Below, piece by piece: positions 1-8,252 of a stretch of 64,000 bases of DNA (positions are counted from its first letter, which is position 1; every line of letters starts with the position of its first letter). A model generated the notes under the pieces. It was given only the letters and a program-made list of their open reading frames with translations. It searched no databases and was not told the DNA's origin. Source of the DNA: Salmonirosea aquatica (GTDB lineage: Bacteria > Bacteroidota > Bacteroidia > Cytophagales > Spirosomataceae). Both the position numbers and the translations under genes were made by a program. The stretch is taken from assembly GCF_009296315.1 (NCBI RefSeq), contig NZ_WHLY01000002.1, forward strand, positions 5,306,501 to 5,370,500. The letters run 5' to 3'.

Positions 1-358
1 ACAATCCTTTTTAATGATCTTTTAATTAACCGATTCCGGGTATACAGACTGCTTTTAGAAAGCCTGAGACGTGGTTTTATTCAAAGAAGCTTTGGCTTGT
101 ATTTATATTGACAAGAGGTTGTATGTAAGTTGATTAAAGCTAAGAGTATTGCTTTATTTCACTGGTCTGTCGTTGCGTTTAACTCTTCCAATCAGGTTCG
201 TTTCACCCATAAGCACCGGAACACTATCTTGAAAATCTGCTCAGTAGTTTTTTTAAATTGAAACGGAAAAATACGTGTAACTGATTTATTGGAAACACTT
301 AGTGGACAGTGACATTCCGATTTCAAATCCGATTTATGGCTAAAAAAGGACTTTTTAA
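1..358. other. Left-edge intergenic region, no gene seen
   Basis: This stretch lies beyond the 3' end of the YCF48-repeat gene. I find no convincing reading frame, tRNA or strong terminator in it. It is more AT-rich than the coding sequence that follows. Confidence 0.5.
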
Positions 359-3300
359 CTATTCCTGAATCAGCACATTCCCACCCTGCATAAGCAATTG
401 CCCATCCTGCCGAATTTCGATACCGTGAACCTGTACCGACTCGGTAAGCGTAACCACATGCCCGGGATTGATGGCCACTTGATCGCACGCCAGGGGCACG
501 TGCCCACAGCTCCAAGTGGCCACGTTATTCCACGTACCGGTAGTGGTGGTTTGGCAGAGGGTACCCGATGAAACATTCACATAAACGGCCTCGGAAGTAG
601 CTTTGCAGTCAGGCAAGAGGGTAGGGTTGAAAGAAAGAATGGTGCCGTAGTCGCCCACAATGTACCCTTTATCGCGGGTTGTGAAGGTAATATCGTTCAG
701 CGTATTATGCGTATTGGTTTCAATTCTGACCCAGGAGTTGCCGCCATCGGAGGTCTTGATGAGGGTACCTTGGCTGCCTACCAGGTACCCTTCCTGCGCC
801 GACAGGAAGTAAATTCCATTCCAGCTAACCGCCAAGCCTGAATTCTGGGTAGTCCAGGATTGACCACCGTTGATGGTTTTTAGAATCAATCCATTTTCAC
901 CCACGACCCAGCCCGTTTGGGCCGTGACGAAGTAGCAGCGGTTGAGCGCGGTGTTAGCCTGTACTACATGAACGCTCCACGAGGTACCCCCATCGGTGGT
1001 TTTGATGAGCTTGCCGTTGCTGGTGGTAATGAAACCTACCTGATCGTTGATGAATTGTAGGTCGAGCATTCCGGTAGTGCTGGGATCACTTGGATCTTTA
1101 AAGTTTATGGGGATTCCTGTGCGGGTCTTGCCTGAAAAACGAAACAAGCCAGCCCCGTCATAGGCCGGGTACCGAGCAATGAAAAATCCGGTGGTATCGG
1201 TCTTGAAATACGCTTTCTCAATTATCAGGGAGGTAGGCGGCGGCAAATCGGTCGGAAAAAGGTACTTCCAAGTAGTACCGCCATCCGTAGTAGAATAAAG
1301 TGCCCCAAGCCCCACTTTCCAGCCCAGTTGGTCATTTTTGAATTTGATCTGGCGGATGGTATAGCCATTGTTAAAAGGGTACCCACCGATGGGAGACCTG
1401 CCAAATCCGGTTTCGTTTTTTACCCACGACTGCCCGGTCACCTTGGACAATAATACCGCCTTAGAATCAGGATGTGTTCCCTCTTCAATTATTCGGGGAA
1501 ATCCTCCCACCGCAAACACGCTATCAGAAGTACCTCCGACCGAAGTGAGTGGTAAAAAGGTTCGTTCAGAAGGTAACGAAACGGTTGTAGGCGAACCGCT
1601 CAGCTTGCCTAAAAATCCGCCCGCACCGACTACCGTACCTTCCGTTGGACTGGTAAGCGAAATCGCACGGGGGTAGATAAAGTACTGGTTGTCAAAAATC
1701 AATGACCACGTTTGACCACCATCTTCAGTTTTGAAAATGGCACCGGAATTAACGCCATACCTCGCATACACTCTGGTGTACATGCGTCCAATAGCATAGC
1801 CAATCTGAGCATTTATAAAGAGAAGATCGCTGGCTCCAAAGTCGGATAAGCTCGGGTATTGCGCAGGTATGGGAAAGTCAGTGAAAGACCAAGTGAGGCC
1901 CCCGTCGGTAGTCCTGGTTACGGAAGAATAATTCTGATCCTGAAAGTAGGTGACCCAAACCCTATTGCGGTCCAAGGCATACAGATTTCCCAGAAAAAAA
2001 TATTGTGAATACGACTTTTGCAGATTCCAGCTGTCGCCTCCATTTTCCGTTTTGTAGATATTCTTCCCTATGATAATCCAGCCAAAGTCAGCATCCACAA
2101 AGCTGAAATTCACGGGAAATGATTCGGGCAGGGGCACGGCTTGCCACGAATTCCCCCCATTCGTCGTCTTATAAAGCAACTCACCGCCCCGCGCGTAGCC
2201 TACATTTTGATCCAGAAACTGAATCTTATTCACGTCGCCCGTGGTGGGAAAATACTGTGGCTGCCAGTTCGATCCGCCATCGGTTGATTTAATCAGCAAT
2301 CCACCGGCTCCGCCAATCCAGCCTGCCTGCGTGTCTATGAAGTTGACCGTATAGAAATGGGTATCCCGAAAGGTGGGGAGGGTATCCCAAGAGGTACCTC
2401 CGTCCGTTGTCTTCAGTAGGGTACCGTATTCGCCCACGATCCAACCCGTAGTACCTATGTACTGTACATCGTTTAGTGTATTGTCAAAGCCCTGCATGTC
2501 GTGCTTCCAGTTGTCAGTCCGCCTGGTGGCCGTAAGCCGATACGCGCCCGCCTGGCTCACCACCAGGCTATCCAGTATAGCCTGAGCAATCGGCTGTCCG
2601 TCTTTTAACCATTGCAACTGTACCTCCGCTGAAGGTACCCCCTTCAAGGTGATAGATTGTCCGGCACAAATCGTCTGATCTGCGGTGGGCAATACGGATA
2701 GAGCCGGAGTACAGCTTCCCGAATCGTCGGAGGCATACACGGTGCTGATTTCTGCTGAATTGAGTTCCCGGTTGAATATCCGTACGTCGTCGAGAGCGCC
2801 TTTAAGCGGGTACCAATGGGTGGTGCCCAGTACGGGTGACGATTTTGGGCCCATCGCGCCAAGGTATAGGTCCTGTTGGTTGGCGGCCTCGAACGACAAA
2901 GCAGCGGGAGATGTATGCACCAACTGAGCATCTATGTATAATTTTACTTCGCTGGTACTCAGTACGTAAACATAATGGTGCCAGGTGTAGCCGGGAAGTT
3001 CTCGAGAGAAACCCGTAGCGACTTGCCCGGCGTTGGCTTCAAAAGTAATGCGCTGCTGCCCCTCAGCCAGGTAGGTAAGGCCCTGTAGTCCAGGAGGTGA
3101 AACCCCGTAGCCATCACCCGCTTTGGCAAAAAACACCTGGCCGCCATTCGCGTTACAGGCCCCCGTGCCGGGATCCATGCCGCTGTTGAGGTCAACCTGA
3201 GCCCAAAAGGCGACCGTTAGGGCGTTGGTTACTTGCAAACTAGCCGAATTAGGTACCCTTAGGAATTGCAGATTACCACAGCCTCCCAGTGCAAGGGCAC

Positions 3301-3535
3301 GGTTAGCTATTCCTTTCCGGTCGGAAATAAAAGCCGGATTGCCCGTGGGTAAGGCGTGGTTGCCGTTGGTGGTTTGGTCGGTGAAGGTCCCATTGAAAGC
3401 ATAGTGCGCCACGAGGCCAGGTTGGGCGGCAGCTGAAAAGCAAGATACAAGAAGAACACCCAGGAACAAGCAGTTGATCGCCCGCGTACTGCGAAGCGCA
3501 TGGAAGGATAGACGAATCGTAGAGAATGATTTCAT
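359..3535 (-). CDS. Secreted LamG/Ig-like/YCF48-repeat protein
   Basis: A 1058-residue exported protein. A signal peptide covers about residues 1-38 (basic start, hydrophobic LFLGVLLVSCF, then SAAAQ). A LamG/concanavalin-like domain spans about 40-270 (LVAHYAFNGTF near the start, ALDDVRIFNREL near the end). An Ig-like module follows at about 275-340 (TICAGQSITLKG). From about 340 to 985 there are ten copies of a T-x-D/N-G-G-x-x-W motif (for example TTDGGTSW, STDGGSNW, TINGGQSW), the hallmark of YCF48/BNR-type beta-propeller blades. The last 65 residues (TWNNVATWSCGHVP then PGHVVTL) resemble a short beta-solenoid tail found in Bacteroidota surface proteins. I see no classical type IX sorting domain. 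The repeats suggest a surface binding or adhesive role; the ligand is unknown. It is transcribed alone. Confidence 0.85.
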   Translation of the reverse strand: MKSFSTIRLSFHALRSTRAINCLFLGVLLVSCFSAAAQPGLVAHYAFNGTFTDQTTNGNHALPTGNPAFISDRKGIANRALALGGCGNLQFLRVPNSASLQVTNALTVAFWAQVDLNSGMDPGTGACNANGGQVFFAKAGDGYGVSPPGLQGLTYLAEGQQRITFEANAGQVATGFSRELPGYTWHHYVYVLSTSEVKLYIDAQLVHTSPAALSFEAANQQDLYLGAMGPKSSPVLGTTHWYPLKGALDDVRIFNRELNSAEISTVYASDDSGSCTPALSVLPTADQTICAGQSITLKGVPSAEVQLQWLKDGQPIAQAILDSLVVSQAGAYRLTATRRTDNWKHDMQGFDNTLNDVQYIGTTGWIVGEYGTLLKTTDGGTSWDTLPTFRDTHFYTVNFIDTQAGWIGGAGGLLIKSTDGGSNWQPQYFPTTGDVNKIQFLDQNVGYARGGELLYKTTNGGNSWQAVPLPESFPVNFSFVDADFGWIIIGKNIYKTENGGDSWNLQKSYSQYFFLGNLYALDRNRVWVTYFQDQNYSSVTRTTDGGLTWSFTDFPIPAQYPSLSDFGASDLLFINAQIGYAIGRMYTRVYARYGVNSGAIFKTEDGGQTWSLIFDNQYFIYPRAISLTSPTEGTVVGAGGFLGKLSGSPTTVSLPSERTFLPLTSVGGTSDSVFAVGGFPRIIEEGTHPDSKAVLLSKVTGQSWVKNETGFGRSPIGGYPFNNGYTIRQIKFKNDQLGWKVGLGALYSTTDGGTTWKYLFPTDLPPPTSLIIEKAYFKTDTTGFFIARYPAYDGAGLFRFSGKTRTGIPINFKDPSDPSTTGMLDLQFINDQVGFITTSNGKLIKTTDGGTSWSVHVVQANTALNRCYFVTAQTGWVVGENGLILKTINGGQSWTTQNSGLAVSWNGIYFLSAQEGYLVGSQGTLIKTSDGGNSWVRIETNTHNTLNDITFTTRDKGYIVGDYGTILSFNPTLLPDCKATSEAVYVNVSSGTLCQTTTTGTWNNVATWSCGHVPLACDQVAINPGHVVTLTESVQVHGIEIRQDGQLLMQGGNVLIQE

Positions 3536-3663
3536 GGGTTTGTAGGCTGATGAGGAATTATTTAGCTTATTCGGTAAGGCGGTGCCTTGATTACCAAGCT
3601 ATATCAAATAAACCCACAAAAGGTAAGTCGGGCAGGCGGTTTATTCTGCAGGTGTTTTATCGT

Positions 3664-4602
3664 CTACTTCACAAACCCCACATTCCGCTTCAGTCCTTCC
3701 AGTTTTGTCCGCTTCACAGGCGAGCGGCGAAAGATTTCCTTAAAAACTTCCTCGGTGATTTCTTCCCAATCGGAGTTCGTCATGCCCTGTAATTCTGGCG
3801 AAAGGTTGAATTCCGGGGTATGATGCGGCCGGGAAAAACGATTCCAGGGGCAGACATCCTGGCAGATATCACAACCGAAAATCCAGTTTTCAAATTTGCC
3901 CTTTACTTCCTGGGGAATCGCTTCCTTAAGTTCGATGGTGAAGTAGCTGATGCACTTGCTGCCATCCACTACATAGGGCTCGGTGATGGCGTCGGTGGGA
4001 CAGGCGTCCACGCACCGCGTGCAGGTACCGCAGTAGTCGGCTACCGGACTATCGGGTGCCAGGTCGAGGTCGAGGATCAGTTCGCCGATGAAAAAGAAGC
4101 TACCCATGTCGCGGTTGAGCAGATTGGTATGCTTGCCTACCCAACCCAGTCCGCTGCGGGCTGCCCAGACTTTGTCCATGACGGGAGCCGAATCAACGAA
4201 GGCCCGGCCATGTACCTCACCGATATCGGTCTGGATGTAGGTTAGCAGATCCTTCAGCTTGTCTTTTAACACAAAATGGTAGTCTTGTCCGTATGCGTAT
4301 TTGGAGAGTTTGTAATCGTCGGAGCCTTCGGGCAGGCGCTCTTCAGGGTAGTAGTTGAGCAGCACCGATACCACTGATCGGGCGCCATCCATAAGTTTGC
4401 GCGGGTCGAGGCGTTTGTCGAAGTGATTGGCCATCCAGGCCATCTTTCCGTTATAATTGTGGTTCAGCCAGGTTTCCAGGCGCGGGGCCTCCTCTTCCAG
4501 AAACTCCGCGCGTGAGATGCCGCAAAAATCAAAGCCCAAGGCTTTGGCTTTGGTTTTGATGAGCGTCGCCCGTTCAGTCTGGATTAGGTCGTCAGTTGTC
4601 AT
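3664..4602 (-). CDS. queG: Epoxyqueuosine reductase QueG
   Basis: QueG makes queuosine from epoxyqueuosine in tRNA, the last step of Q-tRNA synthesis, using cobalamin and two 4Fe-4S clusters in the cytoplasm. Both cluster motifs are visible: C191-x2-C194-x2-C197-x3-C201-P and C244-x2-C247-x3-C251-P. The family segment VDSAPVMDK around residue 137 carries the conserved Asp, followed by a glycine-rich [10 protein letters not shown]. At 312 residues it is the short form, without the C-terminal HEAT repeats of some homologues. The start ATG at 4602 gives a normal N terminus and faces the histidine kinase gene across about 90 bp. A TAnnTTTG-type -7 box reads toward it on the minus strand at 4638-4631 (TACTTTTG). 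No other queuosine gene is in the window. Confidence 0.95.
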   Translation of the reverse strand: MTTDDLIQTERATLIKTKAKALGFDFCGISRAEFLEEEAPRLETWLNHNYNGKMAWMANHFDKRLDPRKLMDGARSVVSVLLNYYPEERLPEGSDDYKLSKYAYGQDYHFVLKDKLKDLLTYIQTDIGEVHGRAFVDSAPVMDKVWAARSGLGWVGKHTNLLNRDMGSFFFIGELILDLDLAPDSPVADYCGTCTRCVDACPTDAITEPYVVDGSKCISYFTIELKEAIPQEVKGKFENWIFGCDICQDVCPWNRFSRPHHTPEFNLSPELQGMTNSDWEEITEEVFKEIFRRSPVKRTKLEGLKRNVGFVK

Positions 4603-4638
4603 AGGGAATAGAAAGCAGGGGAATCCTCAACAAAAGTA

Positions 4639-4669
4639 ATTGCTTCCCGGCCTGAGAATGATAGATTTG
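4639..4669 (+). promoter_or_regulatory. Bacteroidota-type promoter for the kinase at 4692
   Basis: TAGATTTG at 4662-4669 matches the -7 consensus TAnnTTTG. ATTG at 4639-4642 lies 19 nt upstream and matches three of four bases of the -33 TTTG box. The expected transcript start is about 15 nt before the ATG at 4692. Confidence 0.45.
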
Positions 4670-4691
4670 TAAAAAAGAACCGGCACACTAC

Positions 4692-6041
4692 ATGCAGACG
4701 TACGAGGGACTTCGGTTTTTTCTGGATGGTATGCTCTACATGATGGCTCTGTTTTCATTACTGAGCTACCTACAGCAACGCAAGGCGATTTACTGGCAGT
4801 ATGCTCTGTACATCGTATGCATCACTTTTACCTTCTACCTCAATGACCTGGATTACGGACGGGTCGATTACCAGCCCGGAACCAATTACCTCATATCGGT
4901 ACTGGAATCCCTGGCTTTTGCCATGTATATCAGTTTTGCCATACAACTTATCGGGATTCGGGAAAGTGACCCGCGAAGTTACCGTATTCTGCGGATCATG
5001 CTTCTGGTACTGGTCATCGAAACCGTTTTCGAAAGCTTACTCTTCCTGGGGGGAGCATCCAACGGAATCAAGAGCCTGAGCTACACTCTGTTTCGCTTTG
5101 CGTTGGCCGCGGGGGCGCTGGTGGTGGTACCACGTCTGCTGCAGCTCCGGCAGCCTGTGGTGTCCTATTTCATAACGGGTTCGCTACTGTTTGTGGCGGG
5201 CTGTTTGCTGGCACTTTTCATCAATTACATTCCGGCTATTTTCACCCGTTCGCTCGACAGTCCGTTCAGCTTTCCGGTTACGTATATGGAGTTGGGGGTC
5301 GTGGGCGAGGTACTGTGCTTTACATTGGGTATGTCGCTCAGGAACCGGGAAAACGAACTTGAAAAGATCAGAGTACAACAACAGCTTATCGAGCAACTAC
5401 GTGAAAACGAGCAAAAACAGCAAAAACTTCTGAAAATCCGGGATGATATCGCCCGAGACCTTCACGACGAACTCGGTGCCGACCTGGCGAGCATTAGTAT
5501 GGTAAGCCACGCGGCGGTCCACCAGATGAACACGAACCCCGCGCTGGCACGGCAGTCGCTCCGGCAGATTGGTGAAACGGCCCGAAAGGTGATCCGGGTT
5601 ATGCGCGAGATCGTATGGAGCCTGCATTCGGCCCATGATTCGGCCGATCATTTTGTGGTACGGCTGCGCGAAACCGCCCATACTATGTTCGAACACCATC
5701 CCATTCAGCTCCATTTTGATTTCGGGGAAGACAAGGCCACGGTACCCTCATTTGTCCGACGGGATTTGTATTTGATTTATAAGGAACTCCTGCATAACAC
5801 ATTGCGCCACGCCGAAGCCAAAAATGTTCACATTCAGTTCAATGCTACGCGCGACACGATCGAACTGTCGGTGCAGGATGACGGCTGTGGTTTCGATATT
5901 ACGACTTGTCCGCCCGGCAACGGACTGTTGAGTCTGCGGCAGCGGGCGAAAACCCTGCACGGACACCTGACCATCGACAGTAGTGCCACGAAGGGTACCC
6001 TCACCTCTTTTACCTGCCCCGTATTGGAAACCTCGCAATGA
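4692..6041 (+). CDS. Membrane sensor histidine kinase, NarX/HisKA_3 type
   Basis: A 449-residue kinase. Residues 1-215 are strongly hydrophobic with about six or seven membrane segments and no large periplasmic domain, so it probably senses a signal in or at the membrane. A coiled linker (about 218-250) leads to the HisKA_3 dimerisation motif DIARDLHDELG with phospho-acceptor H258. The HATPase_c domain follows with KELLHNTLRHA (N box, about 355), DDGCGFD (about 397) and GNGLLSLRQRA (about 408). This kinase class usually partners a NarL-type response regulator, but none is adjacent, so it appears orphan or works with a distant partner. The gene is monocistronic, followed by 229 bp before grpE. 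The ligand is unknown. Confidence 0.88.
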   Translation: MQTYEGLRFFLDGMLYMMALFSLLSYLQQRKAIYWQYALYIVCITFTFYLNDLDYGRVDYQPGTNYLISVLESLAFAMYISFAIQLIGIRESDPRSYRILRIMLLVLVIETVFESLLFLGGASNGIKSLSYTLFRFALAAGALVVVPRLLQLRQPVVSYFITGSLLFVAGCLLALFINYIPAIFTRSLDSPFSFPVTYMELGVVGEVLCFTLGMSLRNRENELEKIRVQQQLIEQLRENEQKQQKLLKIRDDIARDLHDELGADLASISMVSHAAVHQMNTNPALARQSLRQIGETARKVIRVMREIVWSLHSAHDSADHFVVRLRETAHTMFEHHPIQLHFDFGEDKATVPSFVRRDLYLIYKELLHNTLRHAEAKNVHIQFNATRDTIELSVQDDGCGFDITTCPPGNGLLSLRQRAKTLHGHLTIDSSATKGTLTSFTCPVLETSQ

Positions 6042-6159
6042 CCGGGCTTTTAATGAGCAGGCTTTGATGCATTGATTGGTACTATGATAACGGAAATGTC
6101 AATCTGGCAGAAGTGTAAGGCTGGCAAGTTTATTTTAACGTACTATGGTGAATTGAAAA

Positions 6160-6190
6160 TTTGACCCAAATATTAATTGTTATATATTTG
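6160..6190 (+). promoter_or_regulatory. Consensus Bacteroidota promoter of grpE-dnaJ
   Basis: TTTG at 6160-6163 and TATATTTG at 6183-6190 are separated by exactly 19 nt, a full match to the Bacteroidota sigma factor consensus TTTG-N19-TAnnTTTG. The transcript would begin near 6197, leaving an AT-rich leader of about 75 nt before grpE. I see no CIRCE-type (HrcA) operator in the leader. Confidence 0.65.
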
Positions 6191-6270
6191 AAGGTCAGTT
6201 AGTTGAAAGAATTAATTTTTGTACTATTTACTGATATTCCAGTTTTTAACAGTAGCATACAGGTAATTTT

Positions 6271-6882
6271 ATGACAGAGAATAACAATCCACAGGAAGAT
6301 ATGACGTGGGGATCGTCGGACTATACTGACAATCCGGAAAAACGCAAAACCGACACTTTTGCGGATGAATTGTCAGAAACTGAACTTTCCGGAGCCGAAA
6401 CAGAAGCGGCAGACAGCTTTAAGACCGAGTTGAGTGCCGAGGAAAAGCTCAAACTGGAACTGGCCGAATTAAAAGACAAGTACATTCGGCTCTATGCGGA
6501 TTTTGAAAACTTCCGCCGCCGCACTGCCAAAGAGCGCTTGGAGTTGTTGGGTACTGCCAACGCCGATCTGATGAAGACTATCCTGCCCATTGTAGACGAT
6601 TTCGAACGGGCCACGCAGTCTTTCGACGCTACCACCGAAGTACAACCCCTCAAAGAAGGTGTGGCACTGATCCACAACAAATTGTACAAGACCCTGGAAG
6701 CGAAAGGCCTGAAAGCGATGAAAACCGTCGGTTTGCCGTTCGATGCCGAATTGCACGAATCCATTGCGCAGTATCCGGCTCCGAGCGAAGAGTTGAAGGG
6801 CAAGGTAGTGGACGAAGTAGAAAAGGGTTATTTCCTGAACGATAAAGTAATACGCTACGCGAAAGTCGTGGTGGGGGCCTGA
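6271..6882 (+). CDS. grpE: GrpE nucleotide exchange factor for DnaK
   Basis: GrpE releases ADP from DnaK and resets the chaperone cycle in the cytoplasm. The 203-residue protein has an acidic disordered start (about 1-55), a long helical segment (about 57-110) with the family signature LYADFENFRRR, and a C-terminal beta head with GVALIHNKL, ELHESIAQ and VEKGYFLNDKVIRYAKVVV. Length is normal. It is followed after 38 bp by dnaJ on the same strand and shares its consensus promoter. dnaK is not in this window. Confidence 0.96.
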   Translation: MTENNNPQEDMTWGSSDYTDNPEKRKTDTFADELSETELSGAETEAADSFKTELSAEEKLKLELAELKDKYIRLYADFENFRRRTAKERLELLGTANADLMKTILPIVDDFERATQSFDATTEVQPLKEGVALIHNKLYKTLEAKGLKAMKTVGLPFDAELHESIAQYPAPSEELKGKVVDEVEKGYFLNDKVIRYAKVVVGA

Positions 6883-6920
6883 GCAAAGGCGAATAAAGGG
6901 TACTGTTTATAAAAAATCAC

Positions 6921-8081
6921 ATGGCACAGAAAAGAGATTATTACGAGGTATTGGGCGTGGACCGTAAGGCAACGGCTGAGGACATTAAAAAAGCCTACCG
7001 CAAGCTGGCGATCAAGTTTCACCCCGATAAAAATCCCGACGACCCCACCGCCGAGGATAAGTTTAAGGAAGCCGCCGAAGCATACAGCATTCTGAGCGAC
7101 GATGCCAAACGCAAGCGTTATGATCAGTTCGGTCATGCGGGTGTGGGTGGTGGCGCCGGGGCAGGGGCCGGAGGTTTCGGTGGCGGCTTCACGATGGAGG
7201 ACATTTTCTCGCAGTTCGGTGATATCTTCGGTGGCGGAGGTAGTCCTTTTGGCGATATGTTCGGTGGCCAGGGTGGGGGACGTCGTCAGCGACGGGGCTC
7301 TGACCTACGCATCAAACTGAAGCTGGACCTCAACGAGGTAGCCAACGGAGCGGAGAAAAAAATAAAGGTCAAGCGCCACGTGACCTGCGAAACCTGCGGG
7401 GGAAACGGCGCAAAGAATGGTACCGCCCTCACGACCTGTTCGACCTGCCAGGGTAACGGTCAGGTACGTAAGGTTGTCAACACGATGCTGGGTCAGATGG
7501 TGTCGAGCAGTACCTGCCCTACCTGTAATGGCGATGGAAAGATTATCACCGACCGCTGCGACGTGTGTGCCGGTGAAGGCCGCCTGATGCAAGACGACCT
7601 GATTACGCTCAATATACCCGGTGGAGTAGGCGATGGTATGCAGCTCTCGATGTCGGGCAAGGGGAATGTACCCCAGCGCGGCGGAGCACCGGGTGACCTG
7701 CTGATCGTAATCGAGGAAGAGGAAAACGAACAACTCAAACGCGACGGCAACAACGTGGTGTACGATATGCACCTGAGTTTTGTAGATGCCGCCCTAGGTA
7801 CCTCCATGGAAATTCCGACGATCGATGGCAAAGCCCGCATCACAGTAGATCCGGGTACGCAGGCGGGTAAGATTCTTCGCCTCAAAGGCAAAGGCATCAA
7901 AGACCTGAACGGCTACGGCCGGGGTGACCAGCTGGTTCACGTGAATGTGTGGACACCCCAGCAGTTGTCTTCAGAGGAGCGCAGCGCTTTGGAAACGTTT
8001 CGTAACTCACCCAATTTTCAGCCCAAACCGGGCAAAAATGAAAAAGGCTTCTTCGATAAAATGAAGGATTTCTTTCATTGA
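6921..8081 (+). CDS. dnaJ: Chaperone protein DnaJ
   Basis: The Hsp40 co-chaperone that stimulates DnaK ATPase and delivers clients. All class I domains are present: J domain at 4-70 with HPD at 34-36, a Gly/Phe-rich linker at about 73-120, four CxxCxGxG zinc motifs (C156/C159, C173/C176, C199/C202, C213/C216), then the two substrate-binding beta domains and a C-terminal dimerisation region. Length (386 aa) is typical. It is the second gene of a grpE-dnaJ pair and ends 65 bp before a strong bidirectional terminator. Confidence 0.97.
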   Translation: MAQKRDYYEVLGVDRKATAEDIKKAYRKLAIKFHPDKNPDDPTAEDKFKEAAEAYSILSDDAKRKRYDQFGHAGVGGGAGAGAGGFGGGFTMEDIFSQFGDIFGGGGSPFGDMFGGQGGGRRQRRGSDLRIKLKLDLNEVANGAEKKIKVKRHVTCETCGGNGAKNGTALTTCSTCQGNGQVRKVVNTMLGQMVSSSTCPTCNGDGKIITDRCDVCAGEGRLMQDDLITLNIPGGVGDGMQLSMSGKGNVPQRGGAPGDLLIVIEEEENEQLKRDGNNVVYDMHLSFVDAALGTSMEIPTIDGKARITVDPGTQAGKILRLKGKGIKDLNGYGRGDQLVHVNVWTPQQLSSEERSALETFRNSPNFQPKPGKNEKGFFDKMKDFFH

Positions 8082-8145
8082 AAATTTAATTGTGAAGGAG
8101 AGAATAGGTGATTGAATGAATTGAAAATCACTTTTTTGTTTTAAT

Positions 8146-8184
8146 AAAAATGCCCTTCCACGTGTCAGATGGAAGGGCATTTTT
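8146..8184. terminator. Bidirectional terminator between dnaJ and the DUF2723 gene
   Basis: A perfect 15-bp stem (aaaaatgcccttcca paired with tggaagggcattttt) around a 9-nt loop, with T runs in both directions. It sits between two convergent genes and can serve both. Confidence 0.9.
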
Positions 8185-8252
8185 ATTTATGATAACGACT
8201 CTTTTTTATTCTCTCACCATGGGAAGGTCTCCTCACTCATTTACAGTCAACC

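Noticed and set aside
192-515. Open frame on the minus strand over the left spacer and 3' end of the YCF48 gene
   Set aside because: It overlaps the real gene in another frame and reads as an arginine/serine-rich shadow with no family features.
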